From Harmonia axyridis (Eukaryota; Arthropoda; Insecta; Coleoptera; Coccinellidae): 64,000 nt of DNA. Each line of letters starts with the position of its first letter. Within the stretch, counting starts at the first letter, position 1. The DNA is taken from the NCBI RefSeq assembly GCF_914767665.1, contig NC_059507.1, positions 21,640,718-21,704,717 of the forward strand, given 5' to 3'. The translations under genes and the position numbers were made by a program. Shown here piece after piece: positions 10,319 to 22,055 of this stretch. The notes beneath the pieces were generated by a model, which had not been told where the DNA came from, did not search any database, and saw only the letters and a list, made by a program, of their open reading frames with translations.

Positions 10319-12462
10319 CTAGACGTAGTGGAAAAAAATCACAGACTACACAAATTTACTGGTACCAATGACCGTGTGTTCTTGAACTGACAGCAAGTAG
10401 GGTAAAGTGATGCAGAAGAGTGTTTTGTGAAGTAATTCGTGTGGAAAATGACGGATTCTGATATTCAACATCTTTGACATAGCGATCGCTTAACATTTTT
10501 TTTTGCGATTGTGTTTTTTTGGACGAGAGATAAAGCTCACTTCCTTCTTTCGGGGTATGTTAACAAACAAAATTATTATGGACCATTGAAAATCGAATAT
10601 CACCAAAGACATCTCTCTCCATAGCCCAAAAGTCAAAGTTTAATGTGCTGAGACAACCGGAAATGGTCTCAAACAACAAGGCTTGACTTACTGATGACGA
10701 ACCAGTTCTCAAGTTCTATTCTGTCCTTTCGTCCAGCCTGCTAGTCGTAAACACGATATCTCCCAAATGAAAGGAGCTTGAAATTTTAAATTTTCAAGGT
10801 GGGTTTTGATCAGGTTGAGTTTGTGGACTCAATTTGATAAGGGATTCAAAACTGCAGATTCGTTTGAGAAAATTTGCATTTGTATGCAAAATAACAATTT
10901 TGATGTCTCAACTAGCTAGAACTATAGATAACTCAAAAAAATATTGAAAAAATTACCCAAGATTTTTGTGACCCATTTTTGAAAGTTCACAAATATAACT
11001 CCTGCTGATGCTACTACATTTCTTAACAGATTCCTAGGTCAACAGATGTCATCAAATCAATGTCTAAAGGTGAACAGATGTCTTAAGATGAACTATCAAT
11101 CTTAAGTTTCATGTTTATTAAATTTTTTCAGACTGAGCTGGAGCAACTCCAGAAAGAATATTCTTGCAAAGTATTTTCCATCATTTTCCACTCGCGTACG
11201 TCGAAAATGAAACTTAGAGAACCATTTAGCCTGATTGGAATTCAAGCCGAACAGCTTCGTGTTTCAGCCATACCCTTCTCGAGCATGGATAAAAATGGTC
11301 CCTTTGTCTTCATTGCGTGACGTACATGTGCATCAAAGGTTGATGAAAGAGAGAAGGTGCAGCATTGGGTCGAAGAACGGAAAAAAACTAAGCTATTCTC
11401 TAACTAACGCCCCATTTTTTTCTTTATCGGATGTGGAAGTGGAAAATTTTAGATCCGGTGTTGAGAGATTCAAAGAGCGTTGTTTTCAGTTGGTCTAGTT
11501 GTTCACTGCACAGGGTGTCTCATTGAAAAGGGTGCTGTTGGTTGTGAAACTTTTATATTTTGGAATTTCATTTGTATCCAGATAATAATTCTTGTCTTGG
11601 CAAATCAAAAGGTAGTTATGATATGAAATGTTGCAAAAAAATGTTGTTTGAAAAATATATCAATGAATAAAATGAATTTAAAGGGTGGGACTAATAAAAT
11701 TTTGCTTTCTAAAAACTTACAGAAAGACACCATAGAAATTGAGATACATTTAATAGTGTTCTCTAGGAGTATTTTCTAAAGCAAACTTCTATATAGGTTT
11801 ATTCAATTTGAAATGGTTGTAACAACACTGCATTATTTTTATTTCTTATATCATTTGTATTCAGTAGATTAACAATGTCTACTTGAAGTATTTTCTAAAA
11901 CAAACTTCTATATAATTTGAAGTACTAATAGGAACATGCCAACATTCTATTGTTTTTTCTTAAATTTCTTATATAATTTGTATTCAGTAGGTTATGTCAT
12001 TTAATCATGGAAAGATACACACTTGAAAACGTTTAGAAATTGTTAGATATAAAAATCAGTTCTCAATCGTGAATACTGATAGAATTTCAAGAAGAACTCA
12101 TGCACAATATCAATCAGTCAATCGACTTGCTAATCGTCGTATTGTAGACAAATTTGAAAGTGCGGATCAGTACTTGATACTGGTGATCTTGTATTGTCAA
12201 AAGAAAATTCATATTCAAATTTTTCCACAAAACGACGAATAGTAAATTGATTAACTTTCTCTCAAATGAGTACTGCTTTTTAAAAAACAATTTAACGATT
12301 TCTAAAAGTTGTTGAAGCATGTCTTAGATTTCTTGATTCAACAAAAACTTTGAAGAAACAAAGAGAGTAACAAATGTACAGAGAGCCACATAAATAATAT
12401 TAAGAAACAGCTATTATAATGAAAATTAGTGTATTACGATTTTCAGATGATTAATTTGTATA
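10319..12462. other. intronic sequence with one short tandem duplication
   Basis: No coding exon was found. Around 11765-11995 a ~118-bp segment is repeated in direct orientation: AGTATTTTCTAAARCAAAC followed by TTGTATTCAGTAG occurs twice. A CAGGGTGTCTCATT half-end at about 11512 is a lone MITE terminus. Confidence 0.5.
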
Positions 12463-14046
12463 CACTGCTCAACAATTGATAGGGATCACTTACTTGTTCT
12501 AAATTTATTTCTGAAATATTCGCTCCAAGATTATAAATTTAGTCAGATATCAGAGTATTTTCAGATGATAATATGGTTCCCTTGAGAAAAGAATGAAAAA
12601 ATGGAAAGTTGGAGAGAAAAAAAGACTTTATTAGGAACACTCAAAATTCTGTGTTTGAATAACATAAAAATTTCATGATGAAACCACAAGAAGGCTGAAG
12701 TTTCGGTTAAGCTAGTACCTAGTTGGTCCCCCACGAGCTCGTCTCAAGCATTCTACCCTACGAGGCATACTTTCGATCAAACGATTTATAAAATTTTGGG
12801 GCAAATTCGTCCAAATATCCCGTAAAGCGTTAGAAAGGTCCTCCAGGTTATTGATCGGTTGTTCTAAGGTTGACAATTGTCTAGACATCTCAGACCAGAC
12901 ATGTTCGATGCAATTCATGTCTGGAGAGCGAACTGGCCAGTCCATCCTATCAATAGCATGAGTTTCTAGCGCTTCATTAACCAGACGACTACGGTGTGGA
13001 CGGGCATTATCGTCAATTAAAATGAAATTCTCGCCCACGGCAGCCGCAAACGGAACAATTATGGGTTCAATAATCATATCGTGATATCTCTGGCTGGTCA
13101 TGGTGGTGTTCTGCAGAACAACCAACTCTGTGCGTTGGTTCAAACAAATGCCTCCCCATACACATATAGAACCTCCGCCAAAAGCTGTTGTGGGTACCAT
13201 AAACTGTTCTGCATACTTTCGACCTCTTTCCCTCCAAGCAAGAATACGTCCATCGGAGTTGACCAAACGAAATCTAGACTCATCCGTAAATAAACATCGG
13301 CTCCAATCTTCAAGTGTCCAATTGCGGTGCTCCTCAGCCCATTGCCGTCGATGAACCCGGTGTTCCCTATTCAAACGGGGATGTTGTACCCTCCTACGTG
13401 CTCTCAAACCACGAACATGTAGTCGTCGTCTTACAGTCTGGTTCGAAATTAGAACTCCTGTTGCAACTCTCAGTGATCTATTGAACCGCGACGCCGGGTA
13501 AGTGGGATTTCTCCTAGCATTGAGGATCAAAAGACGATCTTGGGCAGCTGTTGTACTGCGCTGCCGACCTCCCCCATGAACATAAGCTACTGAGTCGTTT
13601 TGGATGAATCTATTCCAAGCCCGACTCACGACACTTTGCGAAACATTCAACCGCCGGGACACTTCTCGCTGGGACAAACCTTCCTGTATCCACCGTATGA
13701 TTTGGTCCAGTTGCACAGGAGCCAAACGTCTTCTCGGCATGACTGATAAGCTGATATTGTTCTCATTTCTTCAATTATTGTCACCTTATGTGTTTGAACG
13801 AGAGAAAAAACAGATTTAATAACAAATACCACATTGCTTTTCACTCCACCTGTAACAGCCTACAGATAATAATCGATTTTGTGAACAAGAGACGATGAAG
13901 TGAGGAAGACTTTGATATAATCAACTCAAAACATCTTACTTTTTCCTTAGAGACTATATAATGTACAGATATTCACGAGATAACTTGAAAAAAATACAAA
14001 TGAAGAGAAGTTCATAAGTGATCCCTAGCAATTGTTGATCAGTGTA
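12461..14046 (-). mobile_element. complete Tc1-like element with matched TIRs and TA duplication
   Basis: The element is 12463-14044. Its ends are CACTGCTCAACAATTGATAG at left and, reverse-complemented, CACTGATCAACAATTGCTAG at right. The ~30-bp TIRs (continuing GGATCACTTA) show two visible mismatches. TA dinucleotides at 12461-12462 and 14045-14046 are the expected target duplication. A single uninterrupted transposase frame fills the interior, so this may be a recently active autonomous copy. Confidence 0.93.
12712..13740 (-). CDS. Tc1-like transposase, 342 aa, DD34E
   Basis: The protein would bind the element's inverted repeats and catalyse cut-and-paste transposition in the nucleus. An N-terminal helix-turn-helix is visible (GLSQREVSRRLNVSQS, residues about 21-36), with a second DNA-binding helix region near 65-115. 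The DDE core has FTDESRF (D153), IDDNARPH (D244) and SPDMNCIEHVW (E279); the D-to-E spacing is 34, the Tc1 arrangement. Length matches the family norm of about 340 aa. The start follows the family's short N-terminus MPRRRLAPVQ. No stop or frameshift is seen. It lies inside a complete element, in the same orientation as tutl. I call Tc1-like from the DD34E spacing and HTH; the named subfamily is unknown. Confidence 0.95.
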   Translation of the reverse strand: MPRRRLAPVQLDQIIRWIQEGLSQREVSRRLNVSQSVVSRAWNRFIQNDSVAYVHGGGRQRSTTAAQDRLLILNARRNPTYPASRFNRSLRVATGVLISNQTVRRRLHVRGLRARRRVQHPRLNREHRVHRRQWAEEHRNWTLEDWSRCLFTDESRFRLVNSDGRILAWRERGRKYAEQFMVPTTAFGGGSICVWGGICLNQRTELVVLQNTTMTSQRYHDMIIEPIIVPFAAAVGENFILIDDNARPHRSRLVNEALETHAIDRMDWPVRSPDMNCIEHVWSEMSRQLSTLEQPINNLEDLSNALRDIWTNLPQNFINRLIESMPRRVECLRRARGGPTRY

Positions 14047-15097
14047 GTTCTCACGCAAATGTGTTGATGTTTAGGCCCACAATATCTTGAAAGATAATTG
14101 AAAAGTAATACTGCAATGTCCCCCAAAAGCAGTTGTGATTTTTTTTGTAGAACCACAATTTTTTATTTTGTTATTTTCATTTCCTATGTTTTTGAGTACT
14201 TGTCATTATGACTATCATAATGGTTTCGGCGACCTGTCGATCTAGAACTGTGGATTTGATTTGTTGATGAAAATCTGAAAGTGTGGCAATATAGAAAAAT
14301 AAGAGAAATAATTCAATTACTGTATATCAATGACAGTAAAAACGTTTCATATGATTTCAAAAAATTTCAATCTTTAATCATCATTTTTATTAGTACACTT
14401 CATGTTTGATCTTCCATATGTGCGATAAATTCTGGATCTGGATCCTACGATCATATCAGAGAGAACTGACGATATACATATCGACAGTTTTGATCGACGG
14501 GTTGCCTGTACGTTAGGAGGCATTTTAAGATTCTGTGTAACCTCTTCGGAGTCGCTCATATTCTTTATAGCCTTTGTTTTAGATACGGCACAGCAAATTG
14601 ATTACCCAATAAAAAGTCATACGATCCCTTACAACCAGAAAAAAAACTGTAGTGACTCTGTCGGCTCACAGATGGTGCTGTGAGTTTTCGCGCCACAGTA
14701 CTTCGGCCTCGGCCGATTCGAAAGGATCGTTGCAACGCAACAGGGTCACCTCTCCACGATGGTGTGAGAGGGTGTGTCAAAGCCAGAGATCGCTAGATAG
14801 CCTAAATGAAGAGTCCACCAGCGATCTCGGGACGAAACACTGAATTCCTGAGAGAGGCAGCACCTCGTAACTTGGCTCGGGAAAGACTTGCCAAAAAACG
14901 TCTTCCAGCTTTGGGACATAATCCTCGATCTAATAAGGATCAGTGACCATAACTAGACCAAACGAACTGAACTCAATGAATGCTCTCCTAGACACTATAA
15001 GCAGTATCTCAGTCCGACATTCCACTTTTTCCCTTCCAATAGATCGAAAAGACAACTGGGCGTCTTCACAATCACTAAATACTTCTACAAATGCTCA
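14047..15097. other. intronic sequence, nothing firmly recognised
   Basis: A 61-codon minus-strand frame at 14374-14559 (MSDSEEVTQNLKMPPNVQAT) has an acidic start and ends before a TAA. I recognise no domain and it has no visible supporting signals. The rest is unremarkable, with a moderately GC-rich patch at 14640-14780. Confidence 0.3.
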
Positions 15098-15098
15098 C

Positions 15099-15328
15099 CT
15101 ATGGTAGCAGAAGGTTCGACCGGATTGGCATCCTTATACCATAGGATCTCAGGTGTGGGCGTTCCCTCTGCCTGGCAGTTGAGTATGATGGCGTCGCCTA
15201 GGTTGACGTAGATGATGTCTTCGGGCGTCACGACAAACCTGGGCGGCGCGTGGACGTCCAAATGGAACCAGGTGCCGTTCTTGTGCTGGTTCGGGGAACG
15301 GTTGAGAAAGACGACCTTGCATTCGTAC
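15099..15328 (-). CDS. tutl: turtle (tutl) exon: end of Ig1 and first half of Ig2
   Basis: It follows acceptor CCCTTTTCCAG. The exon begins with the YEC that closes Ig1, then KVVFLNRSPNQHKNGTWFHL, the linker VHAPPRFVVTPEDIIYVNLG, and the Ig2 B-strand cysteine and core tryptophan (ILNCQAEGTPTPEILWYKD). An N-glycosylation sequon (NGT) is visible. It has 76 full codons with one split base at each end, and ends ATAG before GTGAGC (GT 15098-15097), phase 1. The peptide is almost unmistakably Turtle. The upstream intron holds most of the mobile elements described here. Confidence 0.95.
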
Positions 15329-16495
15329 CTGGAAAAGGGAAATTGATGAACTGATTGCATGATTTCTAAATGCGACCAAGTTGATCTATGATTCAACTAA
15401 GATGTTCAGAAACCCTGGTTTGTGTACTTATGAGTATCTACAGTCCATTCAGGAATTATTGACATCCCGGGTGGCTTTGGAAAATCGAAATTAAGTTGGT
15501 ACTGGCTCATTCAGTAACATTTTGAATTGCAGATTTCGGGTTGGCATTGGAAATGTCATTGACAGGAGGTTAGATTTCAGTTTGTTTGTGTTATTGGTTT
15601 TGATCGAAGAAATTTTGAAACTTAAAAGTTGTATCAATTTCAAACACACATTGATTAGTTTATTTGAGTATTTCTCACAGTACTGTTTGAAAAAAGAAGA
15701 AGGCAAGTCATTACAACCTGAATTATTAGTGGAAGAAAACCTGTGCAATACGATTTAACCTTCAAAGAATCATTGAATGATTTGATTGTTACCAAAAGCC
15801 GAGCCAAAAGCAACCAATATATCAGCCTGGATGAAATTTGACCAAAAAGCATCTGGATTTTAATCAATCAAAGACAACATTACATAAACTTAATTGATTA
15901 CAAGTTCAAAACAGTTAATAAAAGGAAAATTCTTATTGATAAACAGAAAAATATAATAAGTTGAGTACGATTTTATGGTGAATACAGAGAATATTTGCAA
16001 CAAAATGTGAAATTCATTTATCTAGAGGAAACTTGGTTATTTAAAAATGCCAGCATTATTCAACTGTGGACCCTAGAAAGAAAACAAAATGTTTTTCAAG
16101 TATATTCAAGGGTAAAAGTAGAAGGAGCACTATTTTGAATGCTGGATATTTGGATTTTCACCTGGATGTTTTGTTTTGACAGTGGTGATCATGAGGATTA
16201 TATAAATCTATGAAGAGAGAATTATTTTATAATTGGATTGGTAAACAAAGTCTTGGCATTGCATCTATAGTTTATTTATATTCTATATTGAAATTAAGTA
16301 TTGTTATATCTGTTTTTTGTTCTTCAATGAGTATTCCAAAAATCTAATAAATTCCAATTGCTTTATAGAATTTTTACTGAGTATTTAATCGAAAAATATA
16401 TTCAGAAGAGTAACTTCAAGAATTTCTTCACCTCTCACCCACTTGAAGATAATAATAGAATGCAATTAAATTTCAAAATTCACAAATTAATAGTA
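15329..16495. other. intronic sequence, nothing recognised
   Basis: AT-rich intron right of the tutl Ig1/Ig2 exon, with only short spurious open frames. Confidence 0.4.
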
Positions 16496-16497
16496 TA

Positions 16498-16613
16498 TTA
16501 TTCAACGAGCGGTAATGTAGGTCATAACTCACGAAGATGAAGTTTGCAGCACGAGCCGCAGGCGAGTGCTGTAATTCATCAAGTGAGTTATGACCATTAC
16601 CGCAAGTTGAATA
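16498..16613. repeat. hairpin-forming inverted repeat
   Basis: Imperfect arms of about 50 bp flank a short GC-rich loop. The left arm contains CGGTAATG, GGTCATAACTCAC and GCAGCAC; the right arm contains their complements in mirror order, ending CATTACCGCAAGTTGAAT. A further copy of the GTTGAATAAT end occurs near 17260, so the hairpin may be one end of a larger decayed element (about 16490-17280). Confidence 0.7.
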
Positions 16614-17835
16614 CTATACTTTATCTACGACTATATCAATAAATACTTAGAAAAAAATACAGACTTAGAATATAGACAGAAGGAACGGGAAATAAACATA
16701 TGTGCTCGATCCCGACTACAAGAGAGATGGAAACTTAGTGTCACCAACCACAATCGAACTAGCTTCGGCTAGCTCGAATCCAGTACACAGTACAGATATA
16801 GAACTATATTGAAAACCCTTAATAGTTGCCTATAAAAATGCATTAAAATATACCAAAAAAAATTCCTGTAAACGACGACTTAATGACCTTACTGCTACAA
16901 ACTCCATAATATTTTTTTCGGGCAAGTAATTCTGTATGGTAACATTAACTGTTTGTCTTTTGGAAATGTATACCTATAACATATTTCATCTTCACTATCT
17001 GAATTAATCGTTTTCAGCAAAACATTCACAATAATTAGATATCAACTTAATTTGAAAACGTCAAAAGTGACATTCCCTCGGACATTCCTCCCCTCAATAA
17101 CAATAATGGAATGTTCCCTTTCGGCCAATCGAATAGAAGCAGAGAAGTATAGAAGCACAGATCCATATTTTCCGATTTATTATAGTGAGTTATAGTAGTG
17201 AGTTATTATAACTCACGATGTTTGTTAATAGATACTATTAATTGCTCAAAAGCAGTTGAATAATGAATATATAATTCAATGGGAGTAGATAAAAATAATT
17301 TCATGCAAAAATGCTATTAGTGAGTGAGTTAAAGCTCTTATGGGCAAAATAATTTATGTAATTTAATTCTTCACTAGTTTAGACACCACAGTTAAAATGA
17401 TCCATAAGAGTTATTTGATAAGAATTTTGCAAGCAGGTTGGTATCCAGTGTCCATCAGTAATGCAACAATTTTTAAAGAGCCTTTGGTGAAAAGGAATAT
17501 GCATATTTTAATGATCTTCAATGGGATCATTCATGGGCGACTCTTAAATGAATATATATCTCTTCATTGGATTTCCTTGAAATGAGATAGCATTTCACTA
17601 TATTTTCACATTATATAATCTGAATTTCAATTTATGAAATCTTGACTGTATGCGTCCCTTCGTAATAATCGTAATTTCGAAAATTCAGGATCTTTCGGAT
17701 ACGAAAATGATGAAAATAATTCAAACTGGTTATTTCTATGATGAACCATAGTAATTTTTAGTGATATTTTTGTAACCAGAAATAAAGTCGCGACTAGACG
17801 TTCATGGCCTACTTCGATGTCAATAATTCCTGAAT
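16614..17835. other. intronic sequence, possible interior of a decayed element
   Basis: It contains a short TATAACTCAC/GTGAGTTAT inverted motif near 17185-17220 that echoes the hairpin at 16498. No coding sequence was recognised. Confidence 0.4.
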
Positions 17836-17839
17836 GGAC

Positions 17840-18240
17840 TGTATGAAACTTTGTGACAGAACGGGAGATTTATGCATACTTGATTTTCAGATGTCCCATA
17901 TATCGTTTATCGTAAACTGTAATCACAGACCACACAGGTTGTTTGAAGTTAACCTAAATAAATATGAAATTCTGGTCCCGGATCCTGGTGTCATATTATA
18001 ACAATGAAATATTGAAAATAAAGCTTGGGAAGTTTTCAATTTCAAAGAATCGAAATTTGAAAATACTGATTGACACTTGATATCTCATCTGACAGATAGA
18101 GGAAATTTGAATATTTCTGAAGAGCACCACCTTACAGAATTCTGGTAATACAAGGCAACAGGTGGTCTAGTTCAAAAAGTTCGAAACAAAATCTAATCAT
18201 TGCACACACCAGGGTTTCTAGGCATATTAGGTTCAACAAT
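17840..18240. mobile_element. short diverged copy of the TAAGATGC TIR family
   Basis: The left part (ACAGAACGGGAGATTT, then CATACTTGATTTTCAGATG, then ATATCGTTTA) matches the left terminal block of the element at 2857. The right part (GAGCACCACCTTACAGAATT, then ACACACCAGGGTTTCTAGGC) matches its right terminal block. The interior is mostly missing, leaving about 400 bp. This is an old internally deleted copy. Confidence 0.75.
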
Positions 18241-19160
18241 ACCTCACTGAACATTTCTCATGAAGATCGTCAATATTATAGAAATTGAATTAAATATATT
18301 TATTTCAGTGATTCTCAATTAAATATGGAAATTTGAATATTTGGAATCAGATATTTTTCCTAATTGTCGAATTCATAATGAGCAGAATATTTATTATTTA
18401 CTGTATCTATCTGCTGAAATCCAAGGTTTGGCAACTTTTGCTCTTCTAGTGTCATCGGTTGTTTCACGTCGTTTGGCGCACTTGAAGTTTGTTTTCAGAA
18501 TTTTTGATGTATTCAGGTAATTATTTCAATATATTTTGAGTTAATATGAAACGTTGATTCACTATGGGACATAAAAGTGCATTCTTTGTGAGGAAACTCG
18601 CGAATTGAGTGAAATATCGTATCACTGGTATGTTTTCATCTGATAGTTCATGTTGGGGACAAAATTTGCTTACTGAAAATGACTCTATCTATGTTTATTA
18701 CTCTGAGGCGTAGTCCAAATTGGTCTCCTTATTTCGATTGAATTTGAACTCCATCATGTTTATTCAAGGAAGTGAAATCACCGAATCTATTATACAAGGT
18801 GTTTCATTGGAAAACTAAACTAAAGTTCAAGAACAACGGATTAACTTTCATTCACTAGGTGTTGCAATCTGTTTGAACCCCGCCAAACTCCATACCGAAG
18901 ATGTTTACATTTAATATACGCAATCCCACCCTATATACACACACAACAGTTGACGGAAAATTTGTACGATTCCATTTGATCGTTGAAGTATTCATTCCTG
19001 CTCCATCTCCGAGACCTTGTTTGCTCCAAGAATCGATTACGTATTCCTTTCGAGACGCCACAAGAGATATCACCCCTTGCGATGTTGTAATCTATTGTGA
19101 ATCCTCCGACCCCTTTCCAGAGTACAATACCCGGTACATCCTCCTTGAAACTATTTAATC
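18241..19160. other. intronic sequence, nothing recognised
   Basis: No repeat or coding signal was recognised in this stretch between two mobile-element remnants. Confidence 0.35.
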
Positions 19161-19353
19161 CTTAAATATTTACCCCTGCAGGTTACCTGTGTGGAAAGCT
19201 TTGTTCCACTAGGAAGTGGAGGGTGCACCCAGCTTGAGATTGGAAAACAATGCGAACATTACACTTCGACATTTTATTTCATTCGATCTAGTAGAATATT
19301 TGAAATCTTAAAAAACTTAATATTCTTGGTTGAACAGTTACTGAATCACCATT

Positions 19354-20106
19354 ATGCCAACCACCTACGATTTTGAAACGGTTGTAAATGACCGTCATAG
19401 TGCAATAAGTCTCATAAATTGTCTGGACAAAAAGTCATCCATATGGATTACAGATGGATTAAAAACAGAGAAGAGCACCGGCATTGGGATATATGGACCT
19501 AGACTGAGGATCTCTAAAGCCCTAGGAAGTGAGCCCTCGATTCTACAGACCGAGATAATGGCTGTTTATGTATGCGCCCAGGAGTGTCTTAAAATGAACC
19601 TCAAGGGGGCGCATATCTACATCACCACGGACAGCCAAACCACGCTGAGATCCCTGGAATCGTGCTGTCAGAGGTCTCTGCTGACTTGGGAGTGTCGTTA
19701 CACCATAAAGCAACTGGCCAGAGGAAATAAGGTGACTCTACTATGGGTACCAGGGCACTGTGGGGTTGAAGGAAATGAGAGAGCGGATGAGCTTGCAAAA
19801 AGTGCATCAAGGTTAAGACCTGCTGGACCTGAGCCTTTCTGTGGGATAGGAAAAGACCAATACAAAGCTGCGGTCCAGCTATGGGAGTTGAACAGTAGGA
19901 CATTCCACTGGACTAACACTCCTAGACTTGCTCAGGCAAAGAAATTCTTGAAGATTTCACCTACCTACACCAGAAAGCTTCTGAAGCTGTCGCGAGCAGA
20001 GTTTCGGGTGATGGTGGGACCGCTGACGGGGCACTGTCGGTACAAACATCATTTGTACCGTATGGGTAAGTCAGCAGACGAGATTTGCAGGCTCTGTGGA
20101 TCTTGA
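19354..20106 (+). pseudogene. R1-type non-LTR retrotransposon RNase H fragment
   Basis: The open frame encodes a full RNase H domain: WITDGLKTEK (D34), LQTEIMAVYVCAQE (E67), YITTDSQTTLRSLE (D93), VPGHCGVEGNERADELAK (H135, D145). It then has SRAEFRVMVGPLTGHCRYKH and RMGKSADEICRLCGS. RNase H removes RNA from the cDNA hybrid during retrotransposition. The catalytic set is complete, but the reverse transcriptase and endonuclease are absent. The zinc knuckle is cut after its first two cysteines: a deletion and frame change drop the next residues, and CKCPELAGLR continues in another frame to about 20248. The insertion ends in an (AAT)n tail at 20301-20317. A relative lies at 5795-6365. Confidence 0.88.
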
Positions 20107-20318
20107 TATGCAAGTGTCCAGAGCTGGCTGGCCTAAGAACCATTCACATGGGCAAGCCGGTCCTGGATACCAGAGAGGTAATGGCCAAGGCCTCTAGGGA
20201 GGTTGTCAATTTTATTAACGTCGTCGACGACCTCCCTGGGTTTCTATGAATGAGTAGGGTAGTGAACAAAAGTAAAACCGAAGCAAAACGACCCCAGTTC
20301 AAATAATAATAATAATAT
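20107..20318 (+). repeat. 3' end and (AAT)n tail of the R1-type element
   Basis: The frame-shifted C-terminus (CKCPELAGLRTIHMGKPVLD, ending DLPGFL stop) is followed by a short 3' UTR and an AATAATAAT tail. The tail marks the 3' end of the insertion and its plus-strand orientation. Confidence 0.8.
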
Positions 20319-20935
20319 TGAATCACCAATACAGGGTGATTCACCGCGATGGACTATTAGACGTTTATGGACAACTAATCATAATTTTGTGCTGAAAATT
20401 TGCATGTTGGGGTTTGAGACACTGTTCTTTCTCCCTAAAATACTTTCAGATCTCTAAAATTTCCCGGAAACTTACTACTACTTCCTCATTCCAAAGGGCC
20501 CACCCAGTATATTATTGCATCTATATAGCTTTTTTGATGACAATTTCAGCAATATGCCATACCTTGGGTGAAAACTCAACGGTTCATGAGATAATGGGAT
20601 TCTTATGGAAAAAATGGTGGCGACGGAGACTCACATTTTTTTGAATATTTTTTGCGGAGAAAATTTCTTTCGAAATAACATTTTTTATTTTCGATTTTTC
20701 AAATAAGTAGTATTATAAAACTGTGAAACTATTTCCGACAATATTGATACAAAGTACAATTGATTGAATAATGAACCAAACATTGTAATAATGAACATTG
20801 AATCGATTTAATGGAAGTTGTTGTTTGATTCAATGATAACAATTATTCGATTTCGATTAATCGGAATATCATTGTATTGGTGTTTCTGTTCATCGGTTGG
20901 GAAATGACAAATGAAATCATCCAATACAATTACAT
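20319..20935. other. intronic sequence with a MITE-like half-end
   Basis: An ACAGGGTGATTCACC half-terminus occurs at about 20332. No matching partner was found. The rest is unrecognised. Confidence 0.4.
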
Positions 20936-20939
20936 AACA

Positions 20940-21165
20940 TTTCATGGAATTTATGTACACTTTTGGTTCAGTGTTGACTCAATGAATTGCAACTGTCCAG
21001 GTATCGAGAAGACGGAAATGATCAGGTATCTTGGGGTGATTGTTGATCAGCATATGAGATGGGATGAACATGTGACTTATGTTGTGAAGCGACACAAGCA
21101 ATTGATCAGGAAATTCTACGAATTGAGAAACATCCTCGAGAACAAAAATCTGACCAATATATTGC
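20940..21165 (+). pseudogene. CR1/Jockey-like RT thumb fragment (5' part of a split copy)
   Basis: The frame reads KTEMIRYLGVIVDQHMRWDE, then HVTYVVKRHKQLIRKFYELR, the conserved region after the catalytic FADD motif in CR1/Jockey-like reverse transcriptases. The palm is absent. The homologous continuation (SLAESVMRYCIAAWG) appears about 0.9 kb downstream at 22060, so an insertion or rearrangement separates the two parts. The similarity is clear but the clade is only approximate. Confidence 0.75.
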
Positions 21166-22055
21166 AACGATTTTGCACGCTTCGGTCCATGTTACGCTAC
21201 TGGAATTTTCGAAGACGCGGTAATTTGTCAGTTGATCGTGTACCATCGGTCGGAGCGCGGATGCGCGGATCTAGAGAGAATCTTCTGAGAGATTTTCAAT
21301 AGACTTCAGCAACGATGCGTACCTAAGATTTAGATTTCAGTCATTATTAATTTAATTTGAGATTTGGAGTCTAATTTATCGGCGAGAATTGTGTCGGGAT
21401 TCTCGGTAAGTGTTAACATGAATATTTGTATTCAACAAGTAATGATCTCACCAAAACGAATAAATTTAATTTGAAACAGTAGTTTTTTTTTGGAGTCATT
21501 CATCTTGTCGAAAAGTATTTCAGGTTTGGTAGGATTCTTTTTGTCTCAAACAATTTCAACAAAACTCCTTCTCAGGTTTATTTGATAATAAATGTAATGA
21601 TTTCTTTGCAATTTCTTGGTTAGAAATCCGAGAAGGAGTTGTAAATTCTGTTAACATATTCTAATATCGTTGTTCATTTTCTCGAAACACCTTCCGTGGG
21701 ATGGGAACAACAGAAACCTCTCTTGGGATTGAAAAATATCAAGAAGTACTTCCTTGAGATACAGAATTTGGAATAGTACGTACGTTAAACCACTTTAGTT
21801 CCTGAATCTGAAAGAATGGGGATTGGAGTACTCTATAGCTTCCTGATAAGATCTGGTGTTCAGAAGGCTGAAAATAATATACAGAAGAGGTTCCATCCTA
21901 ATAGCAGAGTAACTCATTTGAAACCGTTTTAAGTTAAGTTTCTATTTCATTATTTGTTTAGAGTGGAAAGGATCGATCATTGTATATTTTAATTTTATTA
22001 AATTTGTGAAAACCTGGGTAGGAGTTTTTTTGCCAAATAAACCAAACCACCCCTA
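21166..22055. other. sequence separating the two halves of the split RT
   Basis: About 0.9 kb interrupts the RT between its thumb and C-terminal pieces. No transposase or matched terminal repeats were found by eye. The stretch around 21330-21480 could be a solo LTR or unknown element, but that is speculative. Confidence 0.4.

Noticed and set aside
13081..13844. Plus- and minus-strand frames overlapping the Tc1 transposase
   Set aside because: They are shadows of the 12712-13740 transposase gene.
14374..14559. 61-codon frame MSDSEEVTQNLK on the minus strand
   Set aside because: It has no recognisable domain, splice signals or repeats to support it; noted only in the regional entry.
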